64,000 bases of DNA, taken from positions 1-64,000 of the forward strand of contig NZ_BCYZ01000004.1 in assembly GCF_001598455.1 (NCBI RefSeq), written 5' to 3'. Every line of letters begins with the position of its first letter. Within the stretch, counting starts at the first letter, position 1. Of this stretch, positions 16,419 through 26,605 are shown one piece after another. Under the pieces are notes generated by a model. It did no database searches and was not told the origin of the DNA. It saw only the letters and a program-made list of their open reading frames with translations. A program made the position numbers and the translations under genes. This stretch comes from Sphingomonas pruni NBRC 15498. Lineage in GTDB: Bacteria > Pseudomonadota > Alphaproteobacteria > Sphingomonadales > Sphingomonadaceae.

Positions 16419-17195
16419 TTATGCGTCTTGCCCGGCGGCTTCCAGAATGAGCCGCGTAATCTCGCCCGGGTGAGAGATGAGCGATAGGTGACTGGCTTTC
16501 ACTTCGATGGTCTTGGCACCCATGCGTTTGGCCATGAAGCGTTCGAGGTCAGGGTTGATCGTCCGATCTTCGGTCGACACGGCATAGAAGCTCGGTTTCG
16601 ACCGCCAGGCCGCGTGCGTCGTCTTTCCGGTCAGCAGCGCTTTTTGGAACGGTTGCTGGACGGCATAGAGGATCCGGGCCTTTTCTTTCGGCAGATCGCC
16701 CGCGAAATCGCGCAGGAACGCCGCTTCGCTGAGGCGCCCCTCGTCGCCGTCATAGACGATCCCGGCGGATGCCGGCGGCGTCGGAAACGTCTTCGCCAGC
16801 GCCGTATAGTCCTCTCCGGCATCCGGCGCCCGCGCCGCCACGTAGACGAGCGCCGAAACGTTCGGATGAACGCCGGCCTCCGTCACGATCATTCCGGAGA
16901 AGGAATGCCCGACCAGCACGGTCGGTCCGTCCTGTCGATCCAGCACGCGCTGTGCCGATGCGACCGCTTCAGGCAGCGTCGTAAGGGGATTTTGCACGGA
17001 CGTGGCGTTGAGCCCCGCCGCCTGCAAGCGCGCGATCACCTCGGACCAGCAGGACCCATCGGCGAATAGCCCATGGACGAGGACGACATTGCGCGCCTTG
17101 GTCGAGACGGGGATGGCGGCCATGCCGCGGACGGTAACCGCCGAAGCGGCAGCACCGGCGGCCAGGCCGGCAGAGAAGGTTCGCCTGTTGATCAT
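16419..17195 (-). CDS. Tat-exported alpha/beta hydrolase (esterase-like)
   Basis: A 258-residue hydrolase starting with a twin-arginine signal (NRRTFSAGLAAGAAASAV). The body has VVLVHGLFADGSCW, the nucleophile elbow VGHSFSGM (Ser about 98) and a C-terminal His in KASHLSLISHP, like salicylate-esterase/hydroxynitrile-lyase-type hydrolases found in many soil bacteria. ATG 17195 is preceded by GAAGGAG and puts the twin arginine at residues 4-5. It converges with the aldo/keto reductase gene. Periplasmic location is inferred from the signal; substrate unknown. Confidence 0.85.
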   Translation of the reverse strand: MINRRTFSAGLAAGAAASAVTVRGMAAIPVSTKARNVVLVHGLFADGSCWSEVIARLQAAGLNATSVQNPLTTLPEAVASAQRVLDRQDGPTVLVGHSFSGMIVTEAGVHPNVSALVYVAARAPDAGEDYTALAKTFPTPPASAGIVYDGDEGRLSEAAFLRDFAGDLPKEKARILYAVQQPFQKALLTGKTTHAAWRSKPSFYAVSTEDRTINPDLERFMAKRMGAKTIEVKASHLSLISHPGEITRLILEAAGQDA

Positions 17196-17551
17196 CTCGA
17201 TTACTCCTTCACGGCGGGCGGCGGTAGGACCGGTGGAGAGCGACGAGAGACCACCCGGACTGCAGCGGAACAAGATCGAACATAAGGCGCTACGCTATTC
17301 GGCTGAGGCCGTAAATCGATGACCTGTTCGGAGGCAGAATGGCATTCCGGACCCCGACTTCATCCTGCTTCGCACGTCTCCGACGAGGTGTCGAACTTGC
17401 GTCAGATCGGTTGTTTGGAGGACCTCAACAGGGTGCCAGCCCGTGGAACCGGACGCTAAGTCGGTATCGTTGAACGTATTTTTCTCCTTCCCCTCTTGAA
17501 ACTTGGCATGCTCTATATATCTGCCCGTGCAGATACTGCTTGGCGAGATAT
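17196..17551. other. Intergenic region before the efflux operon
   Basis: A 356-bp divergent gap between the Tat hydrolase and the MarR gene. No credible gene is present. The useful content is the inverted repeat at 17518-17535, and the A/T-rich CTCTATATATC next to it, which could hold the -10 region. Confidence 0.5.
17518..17535. promoter_or_regulatory. Inverted-repeat operator upstream of the efflux operon
   Basis: TATCTGC-CCGT-GCAGATA is a perfect 7-bp inverted repeat with a 4-bp spacer, ending 16 bp before the chosen marR start. Size, symmetry and position fit a MarR dimer site for autorepression of the operon. Confidence 0.65.
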
Positions 17552-18028
17552 ATGGCTGTTTTCACCATCGAAGATTGCGCTGCGAGCCGTGCGCCGGGGC
17601 GACTGCTACGGCGGCTCGACAAGATCATGTCGGCGCAGATCGAGGCCAAATTCGACGGGTTCGACCTGAGCTTCCAGCAATGGATCGCCCTCAAAGTCGT
17701 GCGCGACGGCATCGTGAGCAATGCCGGCGAGTTGGCGACCGAGCTCGGCATCACCACCGGCGCGACCACCCGGATGATCGACCTGCTCGAGGCGCGCGGC
17801 CTGCTGCTGCGCGACCGTGGCGCTGAGGATCGGCGCGTAGTTCGTCTCGCCGTAACGCCAAAGGGTCGCGAAACCGTGGCCGAGTTGCAAGGCGACGTTG
17901 TGTCGACCTGGAACGAGGTTGTCGCCGATTTTACGCAGGCGGAAGCGGAACTCATGGTCCAGCTGCTGGCCAAGTTACTTGCAGCCGCCGAGCGGGCAGC
18001 CGCCGCCAATACGGAAATCGAAGCGTGA
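17552..18028 (+). CDS. MarR-family repressor of the efflux operon
   Basis: A 158-residue MarR protein. The recognition region AGELATELGITTGATTRMIDLLEARGLLLRDRGAEDRRVVRLAVTPKG spans helix-turn-helix and wing. ATG 17552 is chosen; an in-frame TTG at 17540 is the only alternative. Its stop overlaps the GTG start of the outer-membrane lipoprotein gene (GTGA), so it leads a four-gene operon. MarR repressors of EmrAB-type pumps respond to toxic small molecules, often phenolics; that role is inferred here from the operon and the inverted repeat at 17518. Confidence 0.88.
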   Translation: MAVFTIEDCAASRAPGRLLRRLDKIMSAQIEAKFDGFDLSFQQWIALKVVRDGIVSNAGELATELGITTGATTRMIDLLEARGLLLRDRGAEDRRVVRLAVTPKGRETVAELQGDVVSTWNEVVADFTQAEAELMVQLLAKLLAAAERAAAANTEIEA

Positions 18029-19452
18029 GCCGCAGGACTGGCATCGCCGCCCTCACGGCGCTCCTGCTGGCCGGCTGCGCGGCCGTGCCGAAAGATTCGC
18101 CCCAGGTGGAGCGGCTGCAACCGGCGGCGCTTGGGCTCGATGCCGGAAGTGCGGCAATCGACGCCAATTGGTGGACCGCATTCGGCGATCCGCAGCTCGA
18201 TCGGCTGATCGCAATGGGATTGTCGGACAACCCGACGCTGGAGAAGGCCCTGGCGCGCGTTCGTGCAGCCGAGGCAAGCGTGGACGTTCGCCGTGCCGAT
18301 CAGCTGCCCCAGATCACGGTCGATGGCCAATCGACCTATCAGCGCTTTCCCGAGAAATATATCTACCCGCCGCCTTATGCCGGCGCGGCCTGGCCGATCA
18401 CGCAGGTGCAGGCCAATCTCAGCTGGAACCTCGACCTGTTCGGCCGCGAAAAGGCGATGGTCGCCGGCGCGCGAGCCAGCGCTCAGGCGGCACGGCTCGA
18501 TATGGCGGCGGCCCGGCTCGCCATCTCGGCGTCGATCGCCCAGACCTATGTCGGACTGGCCCGTGCGGACCGGCTGATCGACGTCGCCAATGGCTTCGTG
18601 ACCACACGTCAGCAGGCGTTGCGTTACGTGCAATCGCGGCTCGAGCACCAGCTCGCGAGTCAGTTCGAACTCCGCCAGGCCGAGACTCTTCTCGCCGAAG
18701 CGGAGCAGGCGCGGAGCCGCGCCGAGAGCCAGCGCGACTTGCTGATCCATGCCCTGGCTGCATTGGCCGGGCGCGGCGCGGACTTCTATCCGCAGGTCAC
18801 TGCCCCGACCCTGGCACTCGATACGCCGCCGACGGTGCCCGAGCTGTTGCCAGCCGATCTGCTCGGTCGCCGACCCGATCTCCTCGCAGGCCAGGCCCGG
18901 ATCGATGCGGCGGCTGCCGGACGCCAGGTCGCGCGCACCGACTTCCTGCCGAACGTCAACATCCAGGCGCTCGCCGGCTTCGCCGCGCTCGGCCTGGGCA
19001 ATTTCTTCAATCTCGGTGCGCGGACTTATGGTGCGGGGCCGGCGATCCACGTGCCGATCTTCGAAGGCGGCAAGCTCAAGGCGCAATATCGCGGCGCCAC
19101 CGCCGATCTGGATGCGGCGGTGGCCGGCTATAACGAGGCCGTGCTCGGCGCGGTCCATGACGCCTCCGACGCGCTTACCCTGGTGCGCACCGCCGACAAG
19201 GACCTGGGCGACCAGCGACGCATCGTCGCCGGCCTGCGCGAGACCGCACGCCTCGATCAAGTGCGGGTCTCCACCGGGCTCGGCTCAAGGCTCGACACCA
19301 TCGAGTCCGGCTTCCGGCTGCTCGAAGCCGAGCAATCGTTGGCCGGGCTCCAAGCGGACGCACTGACGCGCCGTATCCAGCTCATCGCCGCCCTGGGCGG
19401 CGGCTTCGATCCCACCCAGCCGGTCCCTACGGCATCAGCGGAAACCCATTGA
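18025..19452 (+). CDS. NodT-family efflux outer-membrane lipoprotein
   Basis: A 475-residue TolC-like factor with a lipoprotein signal (lipobox LLAGC, Cys 18) and two outer-membrane efflux repeats: WWTAFGDPQLDRLIAMGLSDNPTLEKALARVRAAEA in the first half and LGRRPDLLAGQARIDAAAAGRQVARTDFLPNV in the second. It forms the outer-membrane exit duct. The start is GTG 18025, overlapping the marR stop; the adaptor gene begins 2 bp after its stop. With the HlyD and DHA2 proteins it makes a full tripartite pump. Confidence 0.92.
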   Translation: MSRRTGIAALTALLLAGCAAVPKDSPQVERLQPAALGLDAGSAAIDANWWTAFGDPQLDRLIAMGLSDNPTLEKALARVRAAEASVDVRRADQLPQITVDGQSTYQRFPEKYIYPPPYAGAAWPITQVQANLSWNLDLFGREKAMVAGARASAQAARLDMAAARLAISASIAQTYVGLARADRLIDVANGFVTTRQQALRYVQSRLEHQLASQFELRQAETLLAEAEQARSRAESQRDLLIHALAALAGRGADFYPQVTAPTLALDTPPTVPELLPADLLGRRPDLLAGQARIDAAAAGRQVARTDFLPNVNIQALAGFAALGLGNFFNLGARTYGAGPAIHVPIFEGGKLKAQYRGATADLDAAVAGYNEAVLGAVHDASDALTLVRTADKDLGDQRRIVAGLRETARLDQVRVSTGLGSRLDTIESGFRLLEAEQSLAGLQADALTRRIQLIAALGGGFDPTQPVPTASAETH

Positions 19453-19453
19453 G

Positions 19454-20713
19454 ATGAACGACATGACCCAGGGCGCGCTGAAAGCGCGCGCCGAAAAGCT
19501 GCCCCCGGCCGAGCCGAAGGCCGAACCCGAAGCGGCGCGGGCCGCGGCGCCCCCTGCCCCTCCGGCGCCCGCAACGTCCGCGACCAAGTCGCGCGTGCGC
19601 AAGATTGGATTCCTGATCCTGGGAGCAGTCGTCCTGATCGGCGCCATCGTCTATGCCGCGATCGTTCTCACCGCCCCACCAAGCGAAGAAACCGACGACG
19701 CTTATGTCGGCGGCAACATTGTCGCGGTCACCGCACGCGACGGCGGCACAGTGCTCGCGCTGCATGCCGACAATACCCAGCAAGTAAGGCAGGGCGCACC
19801 GCTGATCGATCTCGATCCCGCCACCACGGACGTCCAGCTCGCCGCGGCGGAAGCGGCGCTGGGCCGCGCCGTGCGCGCAGTCCGATCCAACACGGCCGAG
19901 GTCGACGAAGCTGGTGCCGAGATCGCCCAGGCCCAAGCCGAGCTTGGCAAGGCGCAGAATGACTATGCCCGCCGGCGCGGCGCGGCTGTCGACGGTGCGG
20001 TGTCCGGCGAAGAGGTGAGCCATGCGGCCGATGCCGTCACGACTGCGCGCGCCGCGCTCAACCTCGCTCGCGCCAAGCAGGCGCAAGCGGCCAGTACCGT
20101 CGCCGGCACGTCGATCTACAACAATCCCCAGGTGCTCGCGGCGATCGCCGATGTCCGCCAAGCCGCGATCAATTCCAGCCATATGCGCATCGTCGCACCG
20201 GTGTCCGGCGTGATCGCGCAACGCACCGTCCAGCTCGGCCAAAAGGTCGCCGCGGGCACGCCATTGATGGCGGTGGTGCCGCTCGACAGCCTGTGGATCG
20301 ACGCCAATTTCCGCGAGACCCAGCTACAGCATCTGCGCGTCGGCCAGCCGGTGACGATCCATGCCGACGTCTACGGCAACGACATCACTTATCATGGCAA
20401 GGTGCTGGGTTTGGGCGCCGGTAGCGGCAGCGCTTTTTCGCTGCTGCCGCCGCAAAACGCCTCGGGCAACTGGATCAAGATCGTGCAGCGCGTACCGGTG
20501 CGGATCGGGCTCGATCCCGCCGAGCTCAAGAAGAATCCGCTGCGTGTCGGCCTCTCGGTCGACGTAAAGGTGGCGACGGGCGACCGCTCGGGCCCGATGG
20601 TCGCCGGAAGCTCGCCGCCCGCCGGCGCGGTCCAGCGCAGCCTTGACGGCGGCCCGCAAATCGAAGCGCGGATACGCCAGATCATCGCCGAGAATCTGGG
20701 GCGCGTCCGGTGA
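19454..20713 (+). CDS. HlyD/EmrA-family membrane-fusion adaptor
   Basis: A 419-residue periplasmic adaptor with a long Pro/Ala-rich cytoplasmic lead, one transmembrane helix (about residues 52-75, FLILGAVVLIGAIVYAAIVL), a first lipoyl half (TDDAYVGGNIVAVTARDGGTVLALHADNTQQVRQGAPLIDLDP), a coiled-coil hairpin, and a second half with APVSGVIAQRTVQLGQKVAAGTPLMAVVPL. The TDDAYV start of the barrel is typical of EmrA. It links the inner-membrane pump to the outer-membrane channel. Its stop overlaps the GTG start of the pump gene. Confidence 0.92.
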   Translation: MNDMTQGALKARAEKLPPAEPKAEPEAARAAAPPAPPAPATSATKSRVRKIGFLILGAVVLIGAIVYAAIVLTAPPSEETDDAYVGGNIVAVTARDGGTVLALHADNTQQVRQGAPLIDLDPATTDVQLAAAEAALGRAVRAVRSNTAEVDEAGAEIAQAQAELGKAQNDYARRRGAAVDGAVSGEEVSHAADAVTTARAALNLARAKQAQAASTVAGTSIYNNPQVLAAIADVRQAAINSSHMRIVAPVSGVIAQRTVQLGQKVAAGTPLMAVVPLDSLWIDANFRETQLQHLRVGQPVTIHADVYGNDITYHGKVLGLGAGSGSAFSLLPPQNASGNWIKIVQRVPVRIGLDPAELKKNPLRVGLSVDVKVATGDRSGPMVAGSSPPAGAVQRSLDGGPQIEARIRQIIAENLGRVR

Positions 20714-22251
20714 GCAGTGCCGCCGGCGCCCAGCCGGCGCCGCTAACGGGCATCGCGCTGGGGATTACCTCGGTAGCATTGGCGCTCGGCACGTTCATGC
20801 AAGTATTGGACGGCACGATCGCCAACGTCTCGCTGCCGACCATCGCCGGCAATCTGGGCGTCTCCACCGACAACGGCACCTGGGTGATTACTTCTTTCGC
20901 GGTAGCGAACGGCGTGACGGTACCATTGACGGGATGGTTCATGCAGCGCTTCGGCGTGGTGCGTACCTTTACCGTGTCGGTGGTGCTCTTCACCATCGCT
21001 TCGTTCCTGTGCGGCATCGCCTGGAACCTGGAGTCGTTGATCGCCTTCCGCATCCTGCAGGGCGCCGTCTCGGGGCCGATGATCCCTGGAAGCCAGGCGC
21101 TGCTTATCGCCATCTTCCCGCCCAACAAGCGCGGCACCGCACTCAGTATCTGGGCCATGACCACCTTGGTCGCACCCGTGCTCGGCCCGGTACTGGGCGG
21201 CTATATCTCCGACAATTATCATTGGGGCTGGATCTTTCTGATCAACGTGCCCGTCGGCATCATCGCCGCCGCCATCAGCTGGCGCCAGCTCGCCAGCCGC
21301 GAGACGCCTACCCGCAAACTGCCGATCGACATGGTCGGCCTGATCCTGCTCGCCTTCTGGGTGTTCAGCCTCCAAACCATGCTCGATCTCGGCAAGGACC
21401 GCGACTGGTTTCACAATTCGCTGATCGTGGCGTTGGCGATCGGTGCCGTGACCGGCTTTGTCGCCTGGGTGATTTGGGAGCTGACCGACCGCGCGCCGGC
21501 GGTGGACCTCAGCCTGTTCAAGCGCCGCAATTTCGCCTTCGGGACGATCGCGCTGTGCCTCGGCTATGCGTTGTTCTTCGCCAACAACCTGCTGCTACCG
21601 CTCTGGCTGCAGGAGCAGATGGGCTATACCGCGACCTGGGCCGGCTTCGTGGCGGCGCCGAGCGGCGTCGTCGCGGTACTGATAACGCCGATCGTCGGGC
21701 GGTTGAAGGTCGACATGCGCTGGCTGGCGACGATCGCCTTTCTCGCCTTCGCCGCCTCCTATTTCATGCGCGCCAATTACACGCCCGATGCCAGTTTCGT
21801 CACCCTGACCTTGCCGCTGCTTCTCCAAGGCGTGGCGATGAGCATGTTCTTCGTGCCGCTGGTCAGCCTTTCTCTCGATCGGCTGCCGCCTGAACGAGTG
21901 CCTTCGGCCAGCGGCATCTCGAACTTCGCGCGCATCACCGCGGGCAGCTTTGCCGCCTCGATCATCACCACCTATTGGGACCGTCGCGCGGCCCTGCACC
22001 AGACGCGGCTGACCGAGGTCGGGACCGACTATTCGCCTGTCTATCGCCGCACGCTCGACCAGCTTCAGGCGCAGGGAATGAGCCCGCTCCAGGCCGCGGG
22101 CTCGGTGATGCGGCAGATCGCAAATCAGTCTTACCTGCTCTCGTCGCTCGAATTGTTCTGGATTTGCGGCTGGATGGCATTGGTGACGATCGCCGTGATC
22201 TGGATTGCCCGAAAGCCCGCGCCGAGCCAGCACGCCGTCGCAGCCGACTGA
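20710..22251 (+). CDS. DHA2-family (EmrB-type) MFS multidrug efflux pump
   Basis: A 513-residue, 14-helix drug:H+ antiporter. Motif D1 (FMQVLDGTIANVSLPTIAGNLG) and motif C (ITSFAVANGVTVPLTGW, GPVLGGYISDNYHWGWIFLINVPVG) are those of DHA2 exporters that work with EmrA adaptors. The start is GTG 20710, overlapping the adaptor stop (GTGA). The tail ends in a basic, Ala-rich stretch. Likely exports hydrophobic or phenolic toxicants; the ligand cannot be read from sequence. Confidence 0.92.
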   Translation: MSSAAGAQPAPLTGIALGITSVALALGTFMQVLDGTIANVSLPTIAGNLGVSTDNGTWVITSFAVANGVTVPLTGWFMQRFGVVRTFTVSVVLFTIASFLCGIAWNLESLIAFRILQGAVSGPMIPGSQALLIAIFPPNKRGTALSIWAMTTLVAPVLGPVLGGYISDNYHWGWIFLINVPVGIIAAAISWRQLASRETPTRKLPIDMVGLILLAFWVFSLQTMLDLGKDRDWFHNSLIVALAIGAVTGFVAWVIWELTDRAPAVDLSLFKRRNFAFGTIALCLGYALFFANNLLLPLWLQEQMGYTATWAGFVAAPSGVVAVLITPIVGRLKVDMRWLATIAFLAFAASYFMRANYTPDASFVTLTLPLLLQGVAMSMFFVPLVSLSLDRLPPERVPSASGISNFARITAGSFAASIITTYWDRRAALHQTRLTEVGTDYSPVYRRTLDQLQAQGMSPLQAAGSVMRQIANQSYLLSSLELFWICGWMALVTIAVIWIARKPAPSQHAVAAD

Positions 22252-22718
22252 GGCCATGGCATAGCCGTACAGCGTATAAGCTGCGGCGGTGAGCAAACTC
22301 AGCAGATCCTGCCAGTTGGAGCGGCAGGACCACCCGCGATGCGTCGACCGTTGCGGATGGTTACCTTTTTTATCAGTCTTTTATGGAAAAATCTGGCTGA
22401 ATTCCAGGAACTCGCGCCAGGTCAGTATCACTCCACTGCGAATGCGCGTTTGAGCCAGTCACGCCCGCTCTCGTTGCAAAGCGTGTTGGTCTTGCGAATG
22501 ACGCGTTGCACCTCAACCAAACGGCGACGCATACCGGGCGTCAAGTGATCGTGACCTGCGGTGTTTCAACCCACCACCAACATCCATCCTATCGAGGACC
22601 AAAGGCCGACTGATCGAAAGACCCGCGGCTTTCCCGGATCCTTACGGCCGACTTCACTCGAAATAGTCAGCCGTATGTATGGATTAATCCCGCAAGAGTA
22701 GCTGTTGGCTCAGCGGGT
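22252..22718. other. Intergenic region with a possible tiny ORF
   Basis: The gap between the efflux operon and the cupredoxin gene is 467 bp. The minus strand at 22428-22532 encodes 34 residues with protein-like composition (MRRRLVEVQRVIRKTNTLCN, then ESGRDWLKRAFAVE); it has no clear ribosome site and may be a remnant. No other feature can be supported. Confidence 0.35.
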
Positions 22719-23189
22719 TTAGCTTGCTTTGGCGAGGTAGGCCGCCATCCGCTTCTTGGCGAAAGGGGGTAGCGACACGGCTTTGGCGGCCGCCAGGTTG
22801 GGCGAGGGCCCCTTACCGGCCTGGATCAAGGCGACCATGCCCATCGCGTAATGCGGCTTGCACTTGATGCCATAAAGGCCGGCGGCGGTCAGCTTCAGAT
22901 CGAACTGCTTGCCCATCGCCCCGGCACTCGGCGCGACGCCAGCCGGCAACATCGACGGGATCGTCTCGGCATTGTGCATTGCGTTCTGGGGCACGAAACG
23001 GATCGTGTCGCCGACATTCGCCTTTACGAATCCGGGTTCGAAGACCATCGCGCCGTCCGCGCCCATGTCCTTCATGTGAACCGTGATGATGCGGCCGGCC
23101 GGTGCCGGCGCCGCTGGAGCGGGCGCGACCGCGACGCCGATCGCCGCGGTCGCCAGTGTGGCAGCGCATGCGGCCAGAATGAGCTTCAT
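22719..23189 (-). CDS. Pseudoazurin-like cupredoxin
   Basis: A 156-residue periplasmic blue-copper protein with a signal peptide (MKLILAACAATLATAAIGVA). The type 1 copper ligands are visible: His 72 (NAMHNAE), Cys 110, His 113 and Met 118 in IKCKPHYAMGM, with pseudoazurin spacing. ATG 23189 follows GGGAGAAGGAC. It diverges from the aldehyde dehydrogenase gene and shares the promoter region that holds the alcohol-locus motif (23269). It may carry electrons from periplasmic dehydrogenases; that link is inferred from position. Confidence 0.9.
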   Translation of the reverse strand: MKLILAACAATLATAAIGVAVAPAPAAPAPAGRIITVHMKDMGADGAMVFEPGFVKANVGDTIRFVPQNAMHNAETIPSMLPAGVAPSAGAMGKQFDLKLTAAGLYGIKCKPHYAMGMVALIQAGKGPSPNLAAAKAVSLPPFAKKRMAAYLAKAS

Positions 23190-23268
23190 GTCCTTCTCCC
23201 AATATTCAACGGACGACTCCGCGGCCGCCGCTCCTGCTCCAAACATGCCGCGGCCGCTCCCGCGAACA

Positions 23269-23286
23269 ATTGGTCCTTGGTCCAAT
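23269..23286. promoter_or_regulatory. Candidate alcohol-locus regulator site A
   Basis: ATTGGTCCTTGGTCCAAT, between the divergent cupredoxin and aldehyde dehydrogenase genes. Ends ATTGG/CCAAT are palindromic. It belongs to the set ATTGnWCYTWGGK found at 31636, 33042, 41363 and 44459, all in promoters of this locus. Confidence 0.55.
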
Positions 23287-23373
23287 GGCGCGTGCCGCCG
23301 GAAAGGTCAGAATGCGATCAGAAGAGGTGCCCGCCGTGCGTGACGGGCCAAAGTTCGGCCAAGGAGAAATTCG

Positions 23374-24894
<1,521 letters not shown>

Positions 24895-24953
24895 GCCGGC
24901 GGCGATCCATCCCCGACGCGGTCACTCCACTCTCCGATCGCGTCCGGACTCCG

Positions 24954-24983
24954 GCGGCGGGCTTCGCGGCCCGCCGCTCTTTT
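24954..24983 (+). terminator. Rho-independent-like terminator or attenuator
   Basis: A 9-bp GC stem (GCGGCGGGC, loop TTCGCG, GCCCGCCGC) followed by TCTTTT, between the aldehyde dehydrogenase and DUF779 genes. It probably reduces but may not abolish read-through into DUF779. Confidence 0.6.
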
Positions 24984-25002
24984 CGTCGCCCAAGGAGCAA
25001 CC

Positions 25003-25392
25003 ATGGCCCCTCCTCGCATTCTCGCTACCGACGCCGCAGTGGCGATGATCGCCGCGCTCCGGGCCAAGCACGGGCAGTTGATGTTCCATCAATCCGGCGG
25101 ATGCTGCGACGGGTCCGCGCCGATGTGCTATCCGGCCGGCGAGTTCCGGGTGGGGACGCAGGACGTCCTGCTCGGCCAGGTGGCGGGAGATGTGCCGGTG
25201 TGGATCGGCGCCGCCCAATTCGACTATTGGCGCCATACGCAGGTGACGATCGATGTGGTTCCGGGCCGCGGTGCCGGTTTCTCGCTCGAAGGGCCGGAGG
25301 GGGTGCGCTTCGTCATCCGCAGCCGCATCTTCACCGATGAGGAAGCCGAAGCGCTCGAGGCGGCGGGCGAACCGGTGCGCGGAGGTAGCTGA
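25003..25392 (+). CDS. DUF779 family protein
   Basis: A 129-residue small protein with the DUF779 hallmark HQSGGCCDGSAPMCYPAGEF (Cys 34, 35 and 42), suggesting a metal or redox site. The family is repeatedly found next to ExaC/AcoD-type aldehyde dehydrogenases but has no established function. ATG 25003 follows AAGGAGCAACC. The FIST gene begins 7 bp after its stop, so DUF779, FIST and the kinase form one transcription unit. Confidence 0.88.
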   Translation: MAPPRILATDAAVAMIAALRAKHGQLMFHQSGGCCDGSAPMCYPAGEFRVGTQDVLLGQVAGDVPVWIGAAQFDYWRHTQVTIDVVPGRGAGFSLEGPEGVRFVIRSRIFTDEEAEALEAAGEPVRGGS

Positions 25393-25399
25393 CGCGCGA

Positions 25400-26605
25400 A
25401 TGACGGTGACGGCGCGGCCCGGGCATGACATCATGGTGGCGATGGCTCCGCGACCTGCTCCGCCTTGCGACGATCCAGTCCGCGTTGCTTGGACCAACGC
25501 CGATCACCCGCGCGATGCTGCGCAGCAATTGTTCCGCGAACTCGACCCGCCGAGCCTGGCCGGGGTGCTGCTATTCTGTTCGAGCCGCTACCCGCTCGTC
25601 GAGCTCGCCGCCGAGATCAATGCGTGCTCCGATGGTCTCACGGTAATTGGCTGCACCTCGTCGGGAGAGATAACGACCGAGGGCACCGCCGAAGGCACCA
25701 TCACGGCGATCGGCTTTCCGGCGAGCCATTTCACGCTGACCGCGGCGCGGTTCGACGATCTCGACGCCTTCGAGGAAGGCGCGGCACAAGGTGTCGTCCG
25801 CGAACTGGTCGGCTCGGCGGTGGCGGCGTCGCAGGCCTTGGGACCGACCGTCGATCATGCCGCGATCTTCCTGGTCGATGGTTTGTCGCACCGCGAGGAA
25901 ATGCTGACCGTCACAGTCCAGGACGCGCTCGGCAAGATACCCCTGATCGGCGGATCGTCGGGCGACGGTCTGGCCTTCAAGGAAACCTTCATCTTCGAAA
26001 GCGGGCAGTTCCGGCGCGATGCGGCTTTGGTCGCCATCCTGTCTTCGTCGCGGCCGCTGAAGGTGTTCCGCGCGCAGCATTACCGTCCCGGCAGCACCAA
26101 GATGGTCATCACCGGGGCGGATCCGGTGGGCCGCGTGGTGACCGAGATCAATGCCGAACCCGCGGCGCAGGAATATGCGCGACTGACCGGCGTGACCGTC
26201 GACCAATTGGGATCGAACGTCTTCGCGGCGCATCCGCCGATGGTCCGGGCCGGCGGCGAATATTATGTCCGGTCGATCCAGAGCGCCAATCCCGACGACA
26301 GCCTGACCTTCTATTGCGCGATCGACGAGGGCGTTGTGCTGACATTGGGAGAAGGCAGCGACATCGTCGGCGGACTGTCCGACCTGTTCGACGATCTCGA
26401 TCGGTCGGTCGGCGGAATCGATCGCATCATCGGGTTCGACTGCGTGCTCAACAAGGTCGAGATCGAACAGCGCCAGCTGACCCGCAAAGTGTCCAAATTG
26501 ATGGTCGACAATCGGGTCACCGGGTTCAACACCTATGGCGAGCAATATCACGCCCTCCACGTCAATCAGACGTTCAGCGGCCTGGCGATCGGGGGTGGCC
26601 GCTGA
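25400..26605 (+). CDS. FIST-domain sensory protein
   Basis: A 401-residue cytosolic protein with FIST N (LAGVLLFCSSRYPLVELAAEINACSDGLTVIGCTSSGEIT, about residues 53-94) and FIST C domains. FIST domains are predicted small-ligand sensors, often partnered with kinases or chemoreceptors. The start is ATG 25400, with GGAGGT 13 bp upstream; ATG 25433 is an alternative without a ribosome site. Its TGA overlaps the kinase ATG (TGATG), so the two are co-translated and probably work as a sensor pair. A similar FIST and NahK/ErcS'-type kinase pairing occurs by the pseudomonad ethanol-oxidation genes. Confidence 0.85.
   Translation: MTVTARPGHDIMVAMAPRPAPPCDDPVRVAWTNADHPRDAAQQLFRELDPPSLAGVLLFCSSRYPLVELAAEINACSDGLTVIGCTSSGEITTEGTAEGTITAIGFPASHFTLTAARFDDLDAFEEGAAQGVVRELVGSAVAASQALGPTVDHAAIFLVDGLSHREEMLTVTVQDALGKIPLIGGSSGDGLAFKETFIFESGQFRRDAALVAILSSSRPLKVFRAQHYRPGSTKMVITGADPVGRVVTEINAEPAAQEYARLTGVTVDQLGSNVFAAHPPMVRAGGEYYVRSIQSANPDDSLTFYCAIDEGVVLTLGEGSDIVGGLSDLFDDLDRSVGGIDRIIGFDCVLNKVEIEQRQLTRKVSKLMVDNRVTGFNTYGEQYHALHVNQTFSGLAIGGGR

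Noticed and set aside
17425..19260. Long minus-strand open frame (611 codons) opposite the efflux genes
   Set aside because: It mirrors the real plus-strand genes in GC-rich DNA; its protein has the Arg/Gly/His-rich composition of antisense frames and no recognisable motif.
22339..22548. Plus-strand 69-codon frame in the gap after the efflux operon
   Set aside because: No ribosome site and no conserved-looking composition; the antisense 34-codon frame looks slightly more protein-like, but neither is supported.
25465..26604. N-terminal extension of the kinase gene over the FIST gene
   Set aside because: The in-frame sequence is Arg-rich shadow of FIST; kinase homology starts at the ATG at 26605, which overlaps the FIST stop.
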